Source of the DNA: Janibacter limosus | GTDB taxonomy: Bacteria; Actinomycetota; Actinomycetes; Actinomycetales; Dermatophilaceae | Assembly (NCBI RefSeq): GCF_004295485.1 | Contig: NZ_CP036164.1 | Coordinates: 3,100,001-3,164,000, forward strand | Length of the DNA stretch: 64,000 bases | Direction of reading: 5' to 3' | Shown: positions 39,302-48,008 of the stretch, one piece after another | Layout of the letters: each line of letters opens with the position of its first letter | Numbering within the stretch: position 1 is the stretch's first letter | Translations under genes and position numbers: made by a program | Notes under the pieces: model-generated | Database searches by the model: none | What the model was told of the DNA's origin: nothing | Seen by the model: the letters and a program-made list of their open reading frames with translations, nothing else

Positions 39302-41892
39302 CAGGACTCCTCCGCGCCGTTCCACTGGACCCACTGGACGCTGCGCCCCGGCTCCTTGCGGCTGAAGTACTCCCTGTCGATCGCCTGGTGCGCGGCGCGC
39401 AGGTCACCGCCGACGTCCTTCAGGGCCGCGGCGAGGGGCTGGTGTCCGTCGGCGAAGAGCTCGTCGAGGTCGAGCCCGGCGATCCGCTCCGCGAGCTCGC
39501 GGACCGCGGGGAGCGCGGCCTCGTCCTCGATGAGCTCGAGGTCCTCGCCGAGCTGCTGGACCTGGAAGGCAACCGAGCGCGGGTTGCTCGCGTCGCGCAG
39601 CAGCAGGTCGACCGCGGCCTGCAGCGCGGACATGGGTCCGAGGCCCGCCGTGAGGCGGCGGCGGTAGGTGATGACCGACTCTGCGGCGAGCAGCGCCGAC
39701 TCCGTGGTCGTCCCCTCGACGACGGGGGTGCGCTCGACCGCCAGGACGCTCGCGAGCAGCCGGATCGTCTGCTGCGCGCGCTCGACCCGCTTGCCGGCGT
39801 CGGCGAAGGCCCACGCCGGGTCGCGGACCAGCGACTCGACGCCGATCCCGGCGAGCGCGAGGAGGCCCTCGATGGTCTCCATCAGCAGCTCCTGCAGGTC
39901 GTCCTGCGGGACGCTGTGCTGCAGGGTGCGCTCCAGGCGGGACATGACCAGCCAGGTGTCGACGGAGAGGGTCTCGCGCACGGACTGGGCCGCGATCACC
40001 GCCCGGTGGGTGCTGTAGGCGACCGACCCGACGATGCGGGGCTCGAGGGTGAGCTCGCGCAGGTAGGGCAGCGGGTCCTCGCGTCGCGCCTCGGCCTCGT
40101 CGCCGATGAACCCGGGGTGCACCGACATGACCTCGGTGACCGCCTCGAGGATCGCGAGCATCGCGGTGTGACCGGTGGTGCCCGGGCGGGCGGCGTGGTC
40201 GTCGACGAGGTTGTCGGCCACCCGCAGCAGCCGGGCCGCGGCCTCGGCGCGCTCGGCGTAGCGGCCCATCCAGTACAGGTCCGCTGCGACGCGGGGCGAC
40301 GGTGCTGCGTAGCCGGACGGTGTGCTGCCCTCGAGCAGGCTCGGGACGCTCTGGATCTCGCCCTCGCGGGGCGTGGTGTCGGAGTCGACGCGGACCCACA
40401 CGTCCTTGCTCGTGGCGCCGGTGAGGCTCGAGACCGTCCCCGAGTCGGCACGCACGGCGACCCGGCCGAGGCCACCGGGCATGACCGCGTAGTCGTCCTC
40501 GTCGGCGACGGCGAAGGTCCGCAGGACCACGCTGCGCGGCTCGAGGCCACCGGCCGTGACGACCGGTGCGCTCGACATCGTCATCGGGTCCTGGGCCGTC
40601 CAGCGCCACGGCTCGGACTGGATCCGCATGGCCAGGTCGTCGCGCTCCTGCGCCGTCAGCTCCCAGCCGTAGACGCTGTTGGTGCTGCCCGTCCGGGAGG
40701 CCGGCTTGACGACGAGGCTCCCCAGCTGGGTGACGATGTGGCTGAGGTGGGTGGGGTCGCCGGCCCACCAGGTCTGCGTCGACGTGAGGCTGAGGTCCTC
40801 GTCGAGCACCTGACGGCAGATCTGCGGCAGGTACGGGATGAGCGCGGGGTTCTCCAGCACGCCGGAGGAGATCGGGTTGACGATCGAGACATTGCCCAGG
40901 CGGGCGGCCTCGACGACGCCGGGCAGCCCGAGGCGGGAGTCGCCGCGCAGGTCGAGCTGGTCGATGGCGTCACCCTCGACGCGCCGCATGATGACGTCGA
41001 CCGGGGAGAGCCCGCTGGTGGTGCGCATCCAGATCCGGCCGTCACGGCTGACCAGGTCCTCGGACTCGACCACCGGCACACCGAGCACGGTCGACTGGAG
41101 CGCCTCGTCGAAGGCCGCGTCGCTCAGGGCACCGGGGGTGAGGATGACGATGCTCGGCATGTCATCGGTCTGAGGGGCCGCGGCCACGAGCGCCCGCTGC
41201 ACCTGGTAGAAGAATCCGCGCAGGCGGGCCAGGTCGACCCGGCGGTGCAGGTCGGGCAGGACGCGGGCGATGATCCGGCGGTTGGCCATCGCGAAGCCGG
41301 CACCGCTGGGCGCCTGGGTCCGGTCGGCGAAGACCTGCCAGTTGCCGTTGCGGTCCCGGGCGAGGTCCATCGCCGGCATGACCAGCTGCCTCGGCCCGGG
41401 CAGGCGGATCCCGTCGGCCTGGGGCAGCCACCCGTCGTGCCCGTAGACGGCCGCTCCGGGCAGGGTCCCCGAGCGCACGAGCCGCTGCTCGCCGCTGAGG
41501 TCGGTGAGCAGGGCGTCCAGGAGCACGGCCCGCTGCCGGACCCCCTGCTCCAGGCGGCTCCACTCGCCGGGCCCGAAGGTCAGCGGGAGGGGGTCGAGGT
41601 CCCACGTGCGGGGCTCGGTGGGGATCTGGCGGCCCTCGGGGGCCTCGCTGTCCTCCGGGGAGACACCGGCGCCGTAGGTGATGCCGTCATCGGCGACGAA
41701 GCGCCGGGTGGCCGAGCGCGCGGCGAGCAGTGCGGGCAGGCCGGCCTCGACCATCTGCTCGACGAGGGGCTGGGAGGCCTCGCGGACCCCGTCGAGGGTG
41801 ACGAGCTCGTCGACCCCCTCGCTGCTCGTGACCACCCGTCGGTAGTCGTCGATCAGGTCGGGGCGATGATCGCCGAGGGCCACGGAGGACAT
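39298..41892 (-). CDS. Fusion of circularly permuted ATP-grasp ligase and alpha-E (DUF403) domains
   Basis: 864 residues. The N-terminal ~500 residues are a circularly permuted ATP-grasp (CP_ATPgrasp): GITYGAGVSPED, ARDRNGNWQVFADRTQAPSG, VNPISSGVLENPAL and SLVVKPASRTGS. The C-terminal ~330 residues are the all-helical alpha-E domain, starting RVAADLYWMGRYAERAEAAARLLR. In many bacteria these are two genes; here they are fused. ATP-grasp enzymes activate carboxylates to form amide bonds, so peptide synthesis or tagging is predicted for the system. First gene of a five-gene operon continuing to 35355. Confidence 0.9.
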   Translation of the reverse strand: MSSVALGDHRPDLIDDYRRVVTSSEGVDELVTLDGVREASQPLVEQMVEAGLPALLAARSATRRFVADDGITYGAGVSPEDSEAPEGRQIPTEPRTWDLDPLPLTFGPGEWSRLEQGVRQRAVLLDALLTDLSGEQRLVRSGTLPGAAVYGHDGWLPQADGIRLPGPRQLVMPAMDLARDRNGNWQVFADRTQAPSGAGFAMANRRIIARVLPDLHRRVDLARLRGFFYQVQRALVAAAPQTDDMPSIVILTPGALSDAAFDEALQSTVLGVPVVESEDLVSRDGRIWMRTTSGLSPVDVIMRRVEGDAIDQLDLRGDSRLGLPGVVEAARLGNVSIVNPISSGVLENPALIPYLPQICRQVLDEDLSLTSTQTWWAGDPTHLSHIVTQLGSLVVKPASRTGSTNSVYGWELTAQERDDLAMRIQSEPWRWTAQDPMTMSSAPVVTAGGLEPRSVVLRTFAVADEDDYAVMPGGLGRVAVRADSGTVSSLTGATSKDVWVRVDSDTTPREGEIQSVPSLLEGSTPSGYAAPSPRVAADLYWMGRYAERAEAAARLLRVADNLVDDHAARPGTTGHTAMLAILEAVTEVMSVHPGFIGDEAEARREDPLPYLRELTLEPRIVGSVAYSTHRAVIAAQSVRETLSVDTWLVMSRLERTLQHSVPQDDLQELLMETIEGLLALAGIGVESLVRDPAWAFADAGKRVERAQQTIRLLASVLAVERTPVVEGTTTESALLAAESVITYRRRLTAGLGPMSALQAAVDLLLRDASNPRSVAFQVQQLGEDLELIEDEAALPAVRELAERIAGLDLDELFADGHQPLAAALKDVGGDLRAAHQAIDREYFSRKEPGRSVQWVQWNGAEESW

Positions 41893-41938
41893 GTTGCGAC
41901 ACTAACGCGCGCGGCGCCCCTCACCGCAACACGTCACC

Positions 41939-41961
41939 CCCTTCGCGGTGTGGGCGAAGGG
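41939..41961. terminator. CGAAGGG hairpin upstream of the ATP-grasp operon
   Basis: CCCTTCGC (41939-41946) and GCGAAGGG (41954-41961) form an 8-bp stem with a 7-nt loop, directly after the stop of the minus-strand secreted endonuclease/phosphatase-family gene. It probably terminates that message before the ATP-grasp gene. Confidence 0.55.
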
Positions 41962-41965
41962 AGGG

Positions 41966-43195
41966 TCAGTCGCGCTGGCCGCGGCCCCCGCCGACCTCGG
42001 TGTCGACCCAGACCATCCGGTGGTCGCTCGTCGGGAAGGGGTAGCTGCCGGTCAGGCGCGACAGCGGATCCCCGCTCGCGGGCCAGAAGACCTGGGCGTC
42101 ACGGATCGGCAGGTCCCGGCTCGGCAGGACGTAGTCGGCGCGGATGTTGCCCGGAGGCTCGGCGAAGTCGGCCGTGTCCTGGGCAGGGTCACCGACGTGC
42201 CCGGCGTTGACGCCGCCCTGCTGCTCGCTGGCCTCGACCGCGCCCTCGCTCGTCGGGGTCACGGAGGTGTTGACCCGCGGGTGGTCGAGGAGCTGCTGGA
42301 TCGCGTCGTCGGTGCTGTCGCCGTCGTTCGGGTCGGCGTTCTGGTCGCCCGCGATGACGAAGCTGGTGCCCTGCGAGAGGCCACCTCGGCCCCCTTCGTC
42401 GTCCCGGATCCAGCGCGCCTGCCGGCCGCCGCTCACGTAGTCGGCCCAGAAGCGGATCTCGTCGGCGTTGCGCCGCCCGTTGCGGTCCTCGGGCCCGTCG
42501 AAGGTGGGAGGAGTCGGGTGGCTGGTGAGGAAGTGGACGGTCCGGTTGCCGATCTCGATCGGCAGGTCCCAGTGGCTCTTGGAGCTCAGCCGCAGGTCGG
42601 CCTGCTCGGCCGGCGAGTAGAAGTCGGTGGGGATGCGGTTGCCCGGCATCGCCTGCCACTTCAGCTGCTGGAAGGTGCGCACCTTGCGGGTGTCGATCGG
42701 GTACTTGCTGTAGACGACCATCCCGTACTGCCCGGGGAAGAGCCCGAAGCCGTAGGCGTCGTCGCCACCACCGACCGTGCCGTCGTCGTTGAGGTCGTGG
42801 CCGCTCGGCACGCCCGTGTTGCTCGGCGCGATGTAGTGGTAGGGGTACTCCACCGGGTCGGCGCCGCGCTGGCCGACGGCCAGGTAGTTGTCCCGGAAGA
42901 GACGAGCCGCCTCGGGCGAGTAGTCGAACTCGTTGACCAGCACGACGTCGGGGTCGACCCGCTGGATCGTCTCGGCGACATTGCGCGCCTGCTCGTTGTC
43001 GGGGGTCGACAGGTCCTGCTCCAGCTGGCCCTCGCTACCGCGGTTGAGCGAGGCGTTGAAGGTCGCGAAGCGCACCGCCTGCGTGCGGTCCCCGCCCCCC
43101 TGCGGCGCCGGGCGGTCTTGGGCGAGAGCGGGGCTCGCGGTCAGCGCGAGCGCGGCGGCGCCGGTCAGCGCCGCGTACCTGTGGAGTCGGGTCAT
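41966..43195 (-). CDS. Secreted endonuclease/exonuclease/phosphatase-family protein
   Basis: 409 residues. The signal peptide MTRLHRYAALTGAAALALTASPALA ends AQ, so export is predicted. The EEP fold is shown by RFATFNASLNR (Asn), VNEFDY (metal Glu), FVIAGDQNADP (Asp/Asn pair) and SDHRMVWVD (catalytic His) at the end. It could be an extracellular nuclease or phosphodiesterase releasing phosphate. The ATG at 43195 is preferred to a longer frame that would run into the ArsR operator. Confidence 0.85.
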   Translation of the reverse strand: MTRLHRYAALTGAAALALTASPALAQDRPAPQGGGDRTQAVRFATFNASLNRGSEGQLEQDLSTPDNEQARNVAETIQRVDPDVVLVNEFDYSPEAARLFRDNYLAVGQRGADPVEYPYHYIAPSNTGVPSGHDLNDDGTVGGGDDAYGFGLFPGQYGMVVYSKYPIDTRKVRTFQQLKWQAMPGNRIPTDFYSPAEQADLRLSSKSHWDLPIEIGNRTVHFLTSHPTPPTFDGPEDRNGRRNADEIRFWADYVSGGRQARWIRDDEGGRGGLSQGTSFVIAGDQNADPNDGDSTDDAIQQLLDHPRVNTSVTPTSEGAVEASEQQGGVNAGHVGDPAQDTADFAEPPGNIRADYVLPSRDLPIRDAQVFWPASGDPLSRLTGSYPFPTSDHRMVWVDTEVGGGRGQRD

Positions 43196-43245
43196 GCGGA
43201 TGACGTTAGGGGCGAAGGGAGAACACCGCCTGACGAGAGCGCGAA

Positions 43246-43292
43246 CACCGTTGGTCGAGGTGCGAGGAGTTCTGCGACGAGCCTCGAGACGC
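43246..43292. repeat. Family C dispersed repeat, copy 1
   Basis: Begins CACCGTTGGTCGAGGTGCGAG and ends GCCTCGAGACG. The CTCGAGG-type ends are partly self-complementary (TCGAGG...CCTCGA). A second copy at 48010-48056 lies within a coding region. It sits in the divergent region upstream of the ArsR operator. Confidence 0.8.
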
Positions 43293-43297
43293 CTTTC

Positions 43298-43337
43298 GCA
43301 AACATCTCTTTGCAAACATCTCTTTGCGGTCTATGCT
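43298..43337 (+). promoter_or_regulatory. Tandem GCAAA-n6-TTTGC operator overlapping a leaderless promoter
   Basis: GCAAACATCTCTTTGC occurs twice, sharing the middle GCAAA/TTTGC half-sites, from 43298 to 43327. The middle half-site can act as the -35 (TTTGCA, 43309-43314), 17 bp before TATGCT (43332-43337). The ATG is 8 nt further on (43345), so the transcript is probably leaderless. By position this is the ArsR autoregulatory operator. Confidence 0.65.
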
Positions 43338-43344
43338 CGCTCCC

Positions 43345-43929
43345 ATGGACTCCGTCATCCCCGATGTCACCCAGCTGCGCGCCCTGTCACACCCGGTGCG
43401 CATGCGCCTGCTCGGCATGCTGCGCACACTCGGCCCCGCGACCGCCAGCCAGGTGGCCCGGCGCCTCGGCCTCAACTCCGGCGCGACGAGCTACCACCTG
43501 CGCCAGCTGGCCGAGCACGGGTTCATCGAGGAGGCCCCCGAGCTGGGCAACAAGCGGGAGCGGTGGTGGCGGGCCGCCAGCCTGATGACCTCGGTCCGCG
43601 ACGAGGACGTCACGACGGACGAAGGGAGGGACGCCACCGATGCCTTCCACCAGCTGGCCGTGACCCACTCGGCGGGCCGGATGCAGGCGGCAGCGGCCCG
43701 GCGTGGTGGCGACAGCGACGCGTGGCGTCCGCTCACCTCGATCAGCGACCTGCAGGTGCCCGTGACCGCCGAGCAGGCGGCGGCGATCCAGTCCCGCTTC
43801 GAGCAGCTCGTCTGGCAGGTCCTCGAGGAGCACCCGCCGACCCCCGGGTCCCTGGAGGAGGGGCAGCGGCGCTACGCGGTCATCGTCTCGAGCTTCCCCA
43901 CCGAGGACGAGGGCCCCTGGGATGTCTGA
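43345..43929 (+). CDS. ArsR-like winged-helix regulator
   Basis: 194 residues. LRALSHPVRMRLLGMLRTLGPATASQVARRLGLNSGATSYHLRQLAEHGFIEEAP is a typical ArsR/HTH_20 domain. There is no metal-binding cysteine pair, so it probably senses an organic ligand. The C-terminal half is a helical region found in regulators paired with MFS exporters. It overlaps the MFS start by 8 bp. The partner MFS gene is broken by an insertion sequence. Confidence 0.88.
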   Translation: MDSVIPDVTQLRALSHPVRMRLLGMLRTLGPATASQVARRLGLNSGATSYHLRQLAEHGFIEEAPELGNKRERWWRAASLMTSVRDEDVTTDEGRDATDAFHQLAVTHSAGRMQAAAARRGGDSDAWRPLTSISDLQVPVTAEQAAAIQSRFEQLVWQVLEEHPPTPGSLEEGQRRYAVIVSSFPTEDEGPWDV

Positions 43930-44308
43930 CTCACCGCTCCCTGAGGAGGTCGCCCCGCGACCGTCTCGAAGGGCGTTGTCCCCCACCGCCGCCCGTCGCG
44001 TCTTCCTCACCCTCACCGCGACCCGGTGGCTGCCGATCGGCTTCGTCGTCGGCCTCTTCACCCTGTGGCAGCTCGAGCGAGGGCTGACCCTCACGCAGGC
44101 CCTCACCGCCTCCTCCGTCATGGGCGTCGCCGTGCTCGCCCTGGAGCTGCCGACCTCCGGCTTCGCGGATGCGCTCGGGCGTCGTCCGGTGCTCATCACG
44201 GCGGCGGTCGCCAATGTCGCGTCGATGGTGGCGCTGCTGCTCGCCCACTCATTCGCCGCCTTCGTCCTGGCGTCGCTGCTCACCGGGATCTTCCGAGCGC
44301 TCGACTCA
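43922..44308 (+). pseudogene. MFS exporter, N-terminal part, interrupted by IS
   Basis: Encodes MSDSPLPEEVAPRPSRR... followed by four membrane helices with the motif A-like GFADALGRRP, up to ...FRALDS, where the insertion sequence begins. Read-through into the IS ends after five codons (44326). The residues LPEEVAPRPSRRA are encoded by a family B repeat. Removing the IS and one copy of the TCA duplication restores an in-frame protein (...ALDS-GPLEAWYVDTVHA...), a well-known MFS sequence, so the gene was intact until recently. Confidence 0.9.
43938..43974. repeat. Family B dispersed repeat, copy 3, inside the MFS coding region
   Basis: TCCCTGAGGAGGTCGC-CCC-GCGACC...GAAGGGC, identical to 15463-15501 over the shared length. 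It encodes most of the N-terminal cytoplasmic leader of the interrupted MFS protein, in frame. Confidence 0.85.
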
Positions 44309-45961
44309 GCCCGGATCCACCGATGAGGTGTCGATGACGTAGGCAGTTGTGCGGGTCGGAACATGCGAATGCCCCTGCGAGCGAGGAGAATTGGGACTTA
44401 CGACAGTTCCAGTTCACCAAGCAAAGAAGGGGCATCCGGTAGATGCAATCCTCTCACAACCTCACCGCCGTTTTCGATGACCCGAACCTGGTCTCCTGCG
44501 CCGGGCTGGCCCCGACCATGGCGCTGGCCCAGCGCGCCGGCCTGGCCCGGCTGGTCACCAAGCACCTGACACTCGAGGGGGACGGCAGCGCCAACGCGCA
44601 CCTGAAGATCCCCGCCCTGGTCGCGGGGATGGTCGCCGGCGCGGACTCCATCGATGACATGGACCTGCTGCGCCACGGCGGGATGGACCGCCTGTTCACC
44701 GGGGTACGCGCTCCCTCCACGCTGGGCACGTTCTTGCGCACCTTCACCTTCGGGCACGTGCGGCAGCTGGACGCGATCGCCTCCCGGTTCCTGACCGGCC
44801 TGACCAAACAGTCTCCGGTCCTGCCCGGCGCGCACCGAATCGCCTACCTGGACGTCGACGACACGATCAAGGCCACCCACGGCTACGCCAAGCAAGGCGT
44901 CGGCTACGGCTACAACCACGTCAAGGGCGTCAACGCGTTGATCGCCACCCTGTCCACCCCGCTGGCCGCGCCGGTCATCGTGGGCACCCGACTGCGCAAG
45001 GGCAACACCAACTCCGCCCGCGGCGCGGGCAAGTTCGTCGCCGACGCACTGGCCACCAGCCGCGCCGCCGGCGCGACCGGCGAGCTGATCGTGCGCGCCG
45101 ACTCCGCCTATTACGGCCACGACGTGGCCGCCGCCGCCCACCGGTCCGGTGCCAGGTTCTCCGTCACCGCCCGGATGAACACAGCTGTCACAGCGGCGAT
45201 CTCGACCATCAGCGAGGAATCGTGGGTCCCGATCCGCTACCCCAACGCGATCTGGGACGAGGACGAACAGCGTCTGGTTTCTGACGCCGAGGTCGCCGAG
45301 ATTCCCTTCACCGCGTTCACCTCCCGCCGCAAGAGTGAGCACATCACCGCCCGGCTGATCGTGCGCCGCGTCAAGCGCCTCAACCCCACCAGCGTGCCCG
45401 CCGGGCAAGGCGAGCTGTTCCCCACCTACCGCCACCACGGCGTGTTCACCGACACCCCGCTGCCCATGCTCGACGCGGAGGTCGCGCACCGCGCCCACGC
45501 CATCATCGAGCAGGTCCACGCCGACCTGCGCTCCGGTCCCCTGGCCCACGCACCCTCTGGCTCGTTCGCGGCGAACAGTGCCTGGCTGGTGCTGGCCGCG
45601 ATCGCGTTCAACCTCACCCGCGCCGCCGGGGCCCTGGCCTCCCTCTTCCACGCCAAGGCCACCACCGCCACCATCCGCGACCAACTGATCAGCGTCCCGG
45701 CCCGGCTGGCCCGCTCCGCCCGCCGCCTGCGCCTGCATCTGCCCGAGGGCTGGCCCTGGCAGTACGCCTGGGAAGTCCTGTTCGCCGCCACCTGCGCACC
45801 ACCAGGCACCGCGAGGAACTGACCACCAGCCCCGCCGGGGCACGACCAAGGACCTGCAGTGGAAGAGCCGGACAGACCGGCGACTACCTCACGCCCTCAC
45901 ACGCGACCACCCGAAAATCGTGAATCACGCCGTCACGAGAACCCGGACGGTGGATCCGGGC
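44309..45961 (+). mobile_element. IS1380-family insertion sequence, complete
   Basis: 1653 bp bounded by perfect 14-bp inverted repeats, GCCCGGATCCACCG at the left and its complement at the right. Flanked by a TCA direct repeat (44306-44308 and 45962-45964); the duplication may be CTCA if the terminal base is shared. It contains one transposase gene plus 134 bp (left) and 139 bp (right) non-coding. The intact ends and clean duplication point to recent insertion. Confidence 0.93.
44443..45822 (+). CDS. IS1380-family transposase (DDE)
   Basis: 459 residues, full length for the family. The first catalytic Asp is probably in RIAYLDVDDTIKATHG and the second in LIVRADSAYYGHDVA. The C-terminal part (ANSAWLVLAAIAFNLTRAAG) matches the conserved helical end of IS1380 transposases. 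No frameshift or internal stop, so it is likely functional. Confidence 0.93.
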   Translation: MQSSHNLTAVFDDPNLVSCAGLAPTMALAQRAGLARLVTKHLTLEGDGSANAHLKIPALVAGMVAGADSIDDMDLLRHGGMDRLFTGVRAPSTLGTFLRTFTFGHVRQLDAIASRFLTGLTKQSPVLPGAHRIAYLDVDDTIKATHGYAKQGVGYGYNHVKGVNALIATLSTPLAAPVIVGTRLRKGNTNSARGAGKFVADALATSRAAGATGELIVRADSAYYGHDVAAAAHRSGARFSVTARMNTAVTAAISTISEESWVPIRYPNAIWDEDEQRLVSDAEVAEIPFTAFTSRRKSEHITARLIVRRVKRLNPTSVPAGQGELFPTYRHHGVFTDTPLPMLDAEVAHRAHAIIEQVHADLRSGPLAHAPSGSFAANSAWLVLAAIAFNLTRAAGALASLFHAKATTATIRDQLISVPARLARSARRLRLHLPEGWPWQYAWEVLFAATCAPPGTARN

Positions 45962-45964
45962 TCA

Positions 45965-46795
45965 GGACCACTCGAGGCCTGGTACGTCGACACCGTCCAC
46001 GCGAGCCGGCCCGGCGCCGATGTCGACCAGGACCTCTCGCGGTCCACCTCGATCCTCGGGCTGGCCATCGCGGGGGGCGCGCTCGTGTCCGGTGGCCTCG
46101 TCGCGTGGCACCCGGTCTCGTCCTACTCCGCGCTGTGGCTGCCGGTCGTCATCTGCCTGGCGCTGTCGGTGGTGCACCTGATCGCCGTCGTCGTGCTCAT
46201 GCGCGAGCCGACGACCCACCTCGACTCCACCGGATGGTCGCGGGCGGCCGAGTCCGCCAAGGCGACCCCCGGGGTCATCGGATCCGGCCTGCGGCTCCTC
46301 TGGCACAACCCGGTGCTGCGCGGGCTCGTGCTGCTCGAGTGCTTCTGGAGCACCGCGATGATCGCCAGCGAGGCCCTCACCCCGGTGCGTATGGCAGAGC
46401 TGCTCGGCAGCGAGGAGCGGGCCGGCGTGGTCATGGGTCCGCTCGCGGCGGGGGCCTGGGCCGTCTTCGCGGTCGGCGCGTGGTTGTGCGGCAAGTCGTC
46501 GGCGCGCTGGGGTGTGGCCCGCGCCGCCATCCTCGCTCGGGTGGTCCACAGCGTGCTGACGATCGGCATGGCGCTGGCCATGGGGCCGGTCGGCCTCGTC
46601 GTCGCCCACCTGCTCGTCTACACCGCCCTGACGATGCCGCTGGCCGGCCTGCTGGCGCAGAGCGTCTCGACGCCGGCAGCCATGGCGGCCGCGGGCGCCT
46701 TCGGCCTCGGTGGCGTCTGGTGCCTGCTGCCCGCCCTGCGCGCCGAGCGTTCCCGCCCGGCACGCGTCGCGGCGCTCAGAGGGTGCGGGAGATGA
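45965..46795 (+). pseudogene. MFS exporter, C-terminal part, interrupted by IS
   Basis: Continues the frame broken at 44308: GPLEAWYVDTVHASRPGADVDQDLSRS, then about eight membrane helices to 46795. Without a start of its own it is probably not expressed, unless the IS provides a promoter. The 3' end overlaps the stop of the convergent acyl-CoA dehydrogenase gene by 20 bp. Confidence 0.9.
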
Positions 46796-47939
46796 GCTCC
46801 TTCATGATCTCGTTGGTCCCGCCGTAGATCTTCTGCACCCGAGCGGCGGCGTACAGGCGCGCGATCGGGTACTCCATCATGTAGCCGTAGCCACCGAAGA
46901 GCTGCAGGCAGCGGTCGATGACATCGCACTGCACATCGGTCGTCCAGTACTTTGCCCGCGAGGCGGTGGCCGCGTCGAGCCTGCCGTCGATGTGCAGACC
47001 GATGCAGAAGTCGAGGAAGGTGCGCGCGGCGAGGACGTCGGTGCTCACCTCGGCGAGGGTGAAGCGAGTGTTCTGGAAGGTCGAGATCGGCTTGCCGAAA
47101 GCGGTGCGCTCCTTGGTGTACGACGTTGCCAGGTCGACCGCGAGGTCCGCTGATGCGACGGCACCCACCGCGATCGCCAGCCGCTCCTGCGGCAGCTGCG
47201 CCATGAGCTGGTAGAAGCCCTGCCCCTCCTCCTCGCCGAGGAGGTTGGCGACCGGGACGCGCATGTCGGTGAAGGAGAGCTCACGGGTGTCCTGCCCGTG
47301 CATCCCGATCTTGTGCAGCACCCGGCCCCGCTCGAAGCCGTCCAGCCCGTCGACCTCCGCCACGATGAGCGAGATACCTTGCGCCCCAGAGCCACCCGTG
47401 CGGGCGACGACGACCACGAGGCCGGCGTGCGAGGAGTTGGTGATGAAGGTCTTGGAGCCGTTGATGACGTAGTCATCACCGTCGCGCTTGGCCGTCGTCT
47501 TGATGTTCTGCAGGTCCGAGCCGGTGCCGGGCTCGGTCATCGCGACAGCGCCGATGAGCTCACCGGAGGCCATCTTGGGCAGCCACTTCTGCTTCTGCTC
47601 CTCGGACCCGTAGGTCAGCAGGTAGTGGGCGACGATCGAGGAGTGCACGGAGTACCCGAGCGCGTCGTCACCCGACCGACCCTGCTCCCAGATCACGGCG
47701 GCCTCGTGCGCGAAGCTGCCCCCTCCGCCGCCGTACTCCTCGGGGATCGAGATGCACAGCAGGCCCGCTGCACCGGCCGCCAGCCAGGTCTCCTTGTCGA
47801 CCTGGTGCTGCTCGGCGAAGCGCTCCTGGTGCGGAGTCACCTCGCGACTGAAGAAGGTCCGCGCCAGGTCAGCGACATCGGACACCTCGTCCTTCATCCA
47901 GGGCGAGACATAGGGCTGGGGCTGGAGGATCTCGGGCAT
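46776..47939 (-). CDS. Acyl-CoA dehydrogenase
   Basis: 387 residues. Family signatures: MTEPGTGSDLQNIKTTA (FAD-binding), ITNSSHAGLVVVVAR, and QLFGGYGYMMEYPIARLYAAARVQKIYGGTNEI with the C-terminal Glu that acts as catalytic base in this class. It catalyses the first beta-oxidation step, passing electrons to ETF. It is the last gene of the minus-strand operon with thiolase and the multifunctional protein. Confidence 0.92.
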   Translation of the reverse strand: MPEILQPQPYVSPWMKDEVSDVADLARTFFSREVTPHQERFAEQHQVDKETWLAAGAAGLLCISIPEEYGGGGGSFAHEAAVIWEQGRSGDDALGYSVHSSIVAHYLLTYGSEEQKQKWLPKMASGELIGAVAMTEPGTGSDLQNIKTTAKRDGDDYVINGSKTFITNSSHAGLVVVVARTGGSGAQGISLIVAEVDGLDGFERGRVLHKIGMHGQDTRELSFTDMRVPVANLLGEEEGQGFYQLMAQLPQERLAIAVGAVASADLAVDLATSYTKERTAFGKPISTFQNTRFTLAEVSTDVLAARTFLDFCIGLHIDGRLDAATASRAKYWTTDVQCDVIDRCLQLFGGYGYMMEYPIARLYAAARVQKIYGGTNEIMKELISRTL

Positions 47940-48008
47940 CGTTGCCTCTTTCGGGTTGCGTCGGTCTGGGGATCTCGAGGCTCGGCCGCAGGCGGCCTCA
48001 CACCTCGA

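Noticed and set aside
39196..42210. 1004-codon plus-strand frame opposite the ATP-grasp/alpha-E gene
   Set aside because: Antisense shadow; composition is unlike real protein and it covers a well-conserved minus-strand gene.
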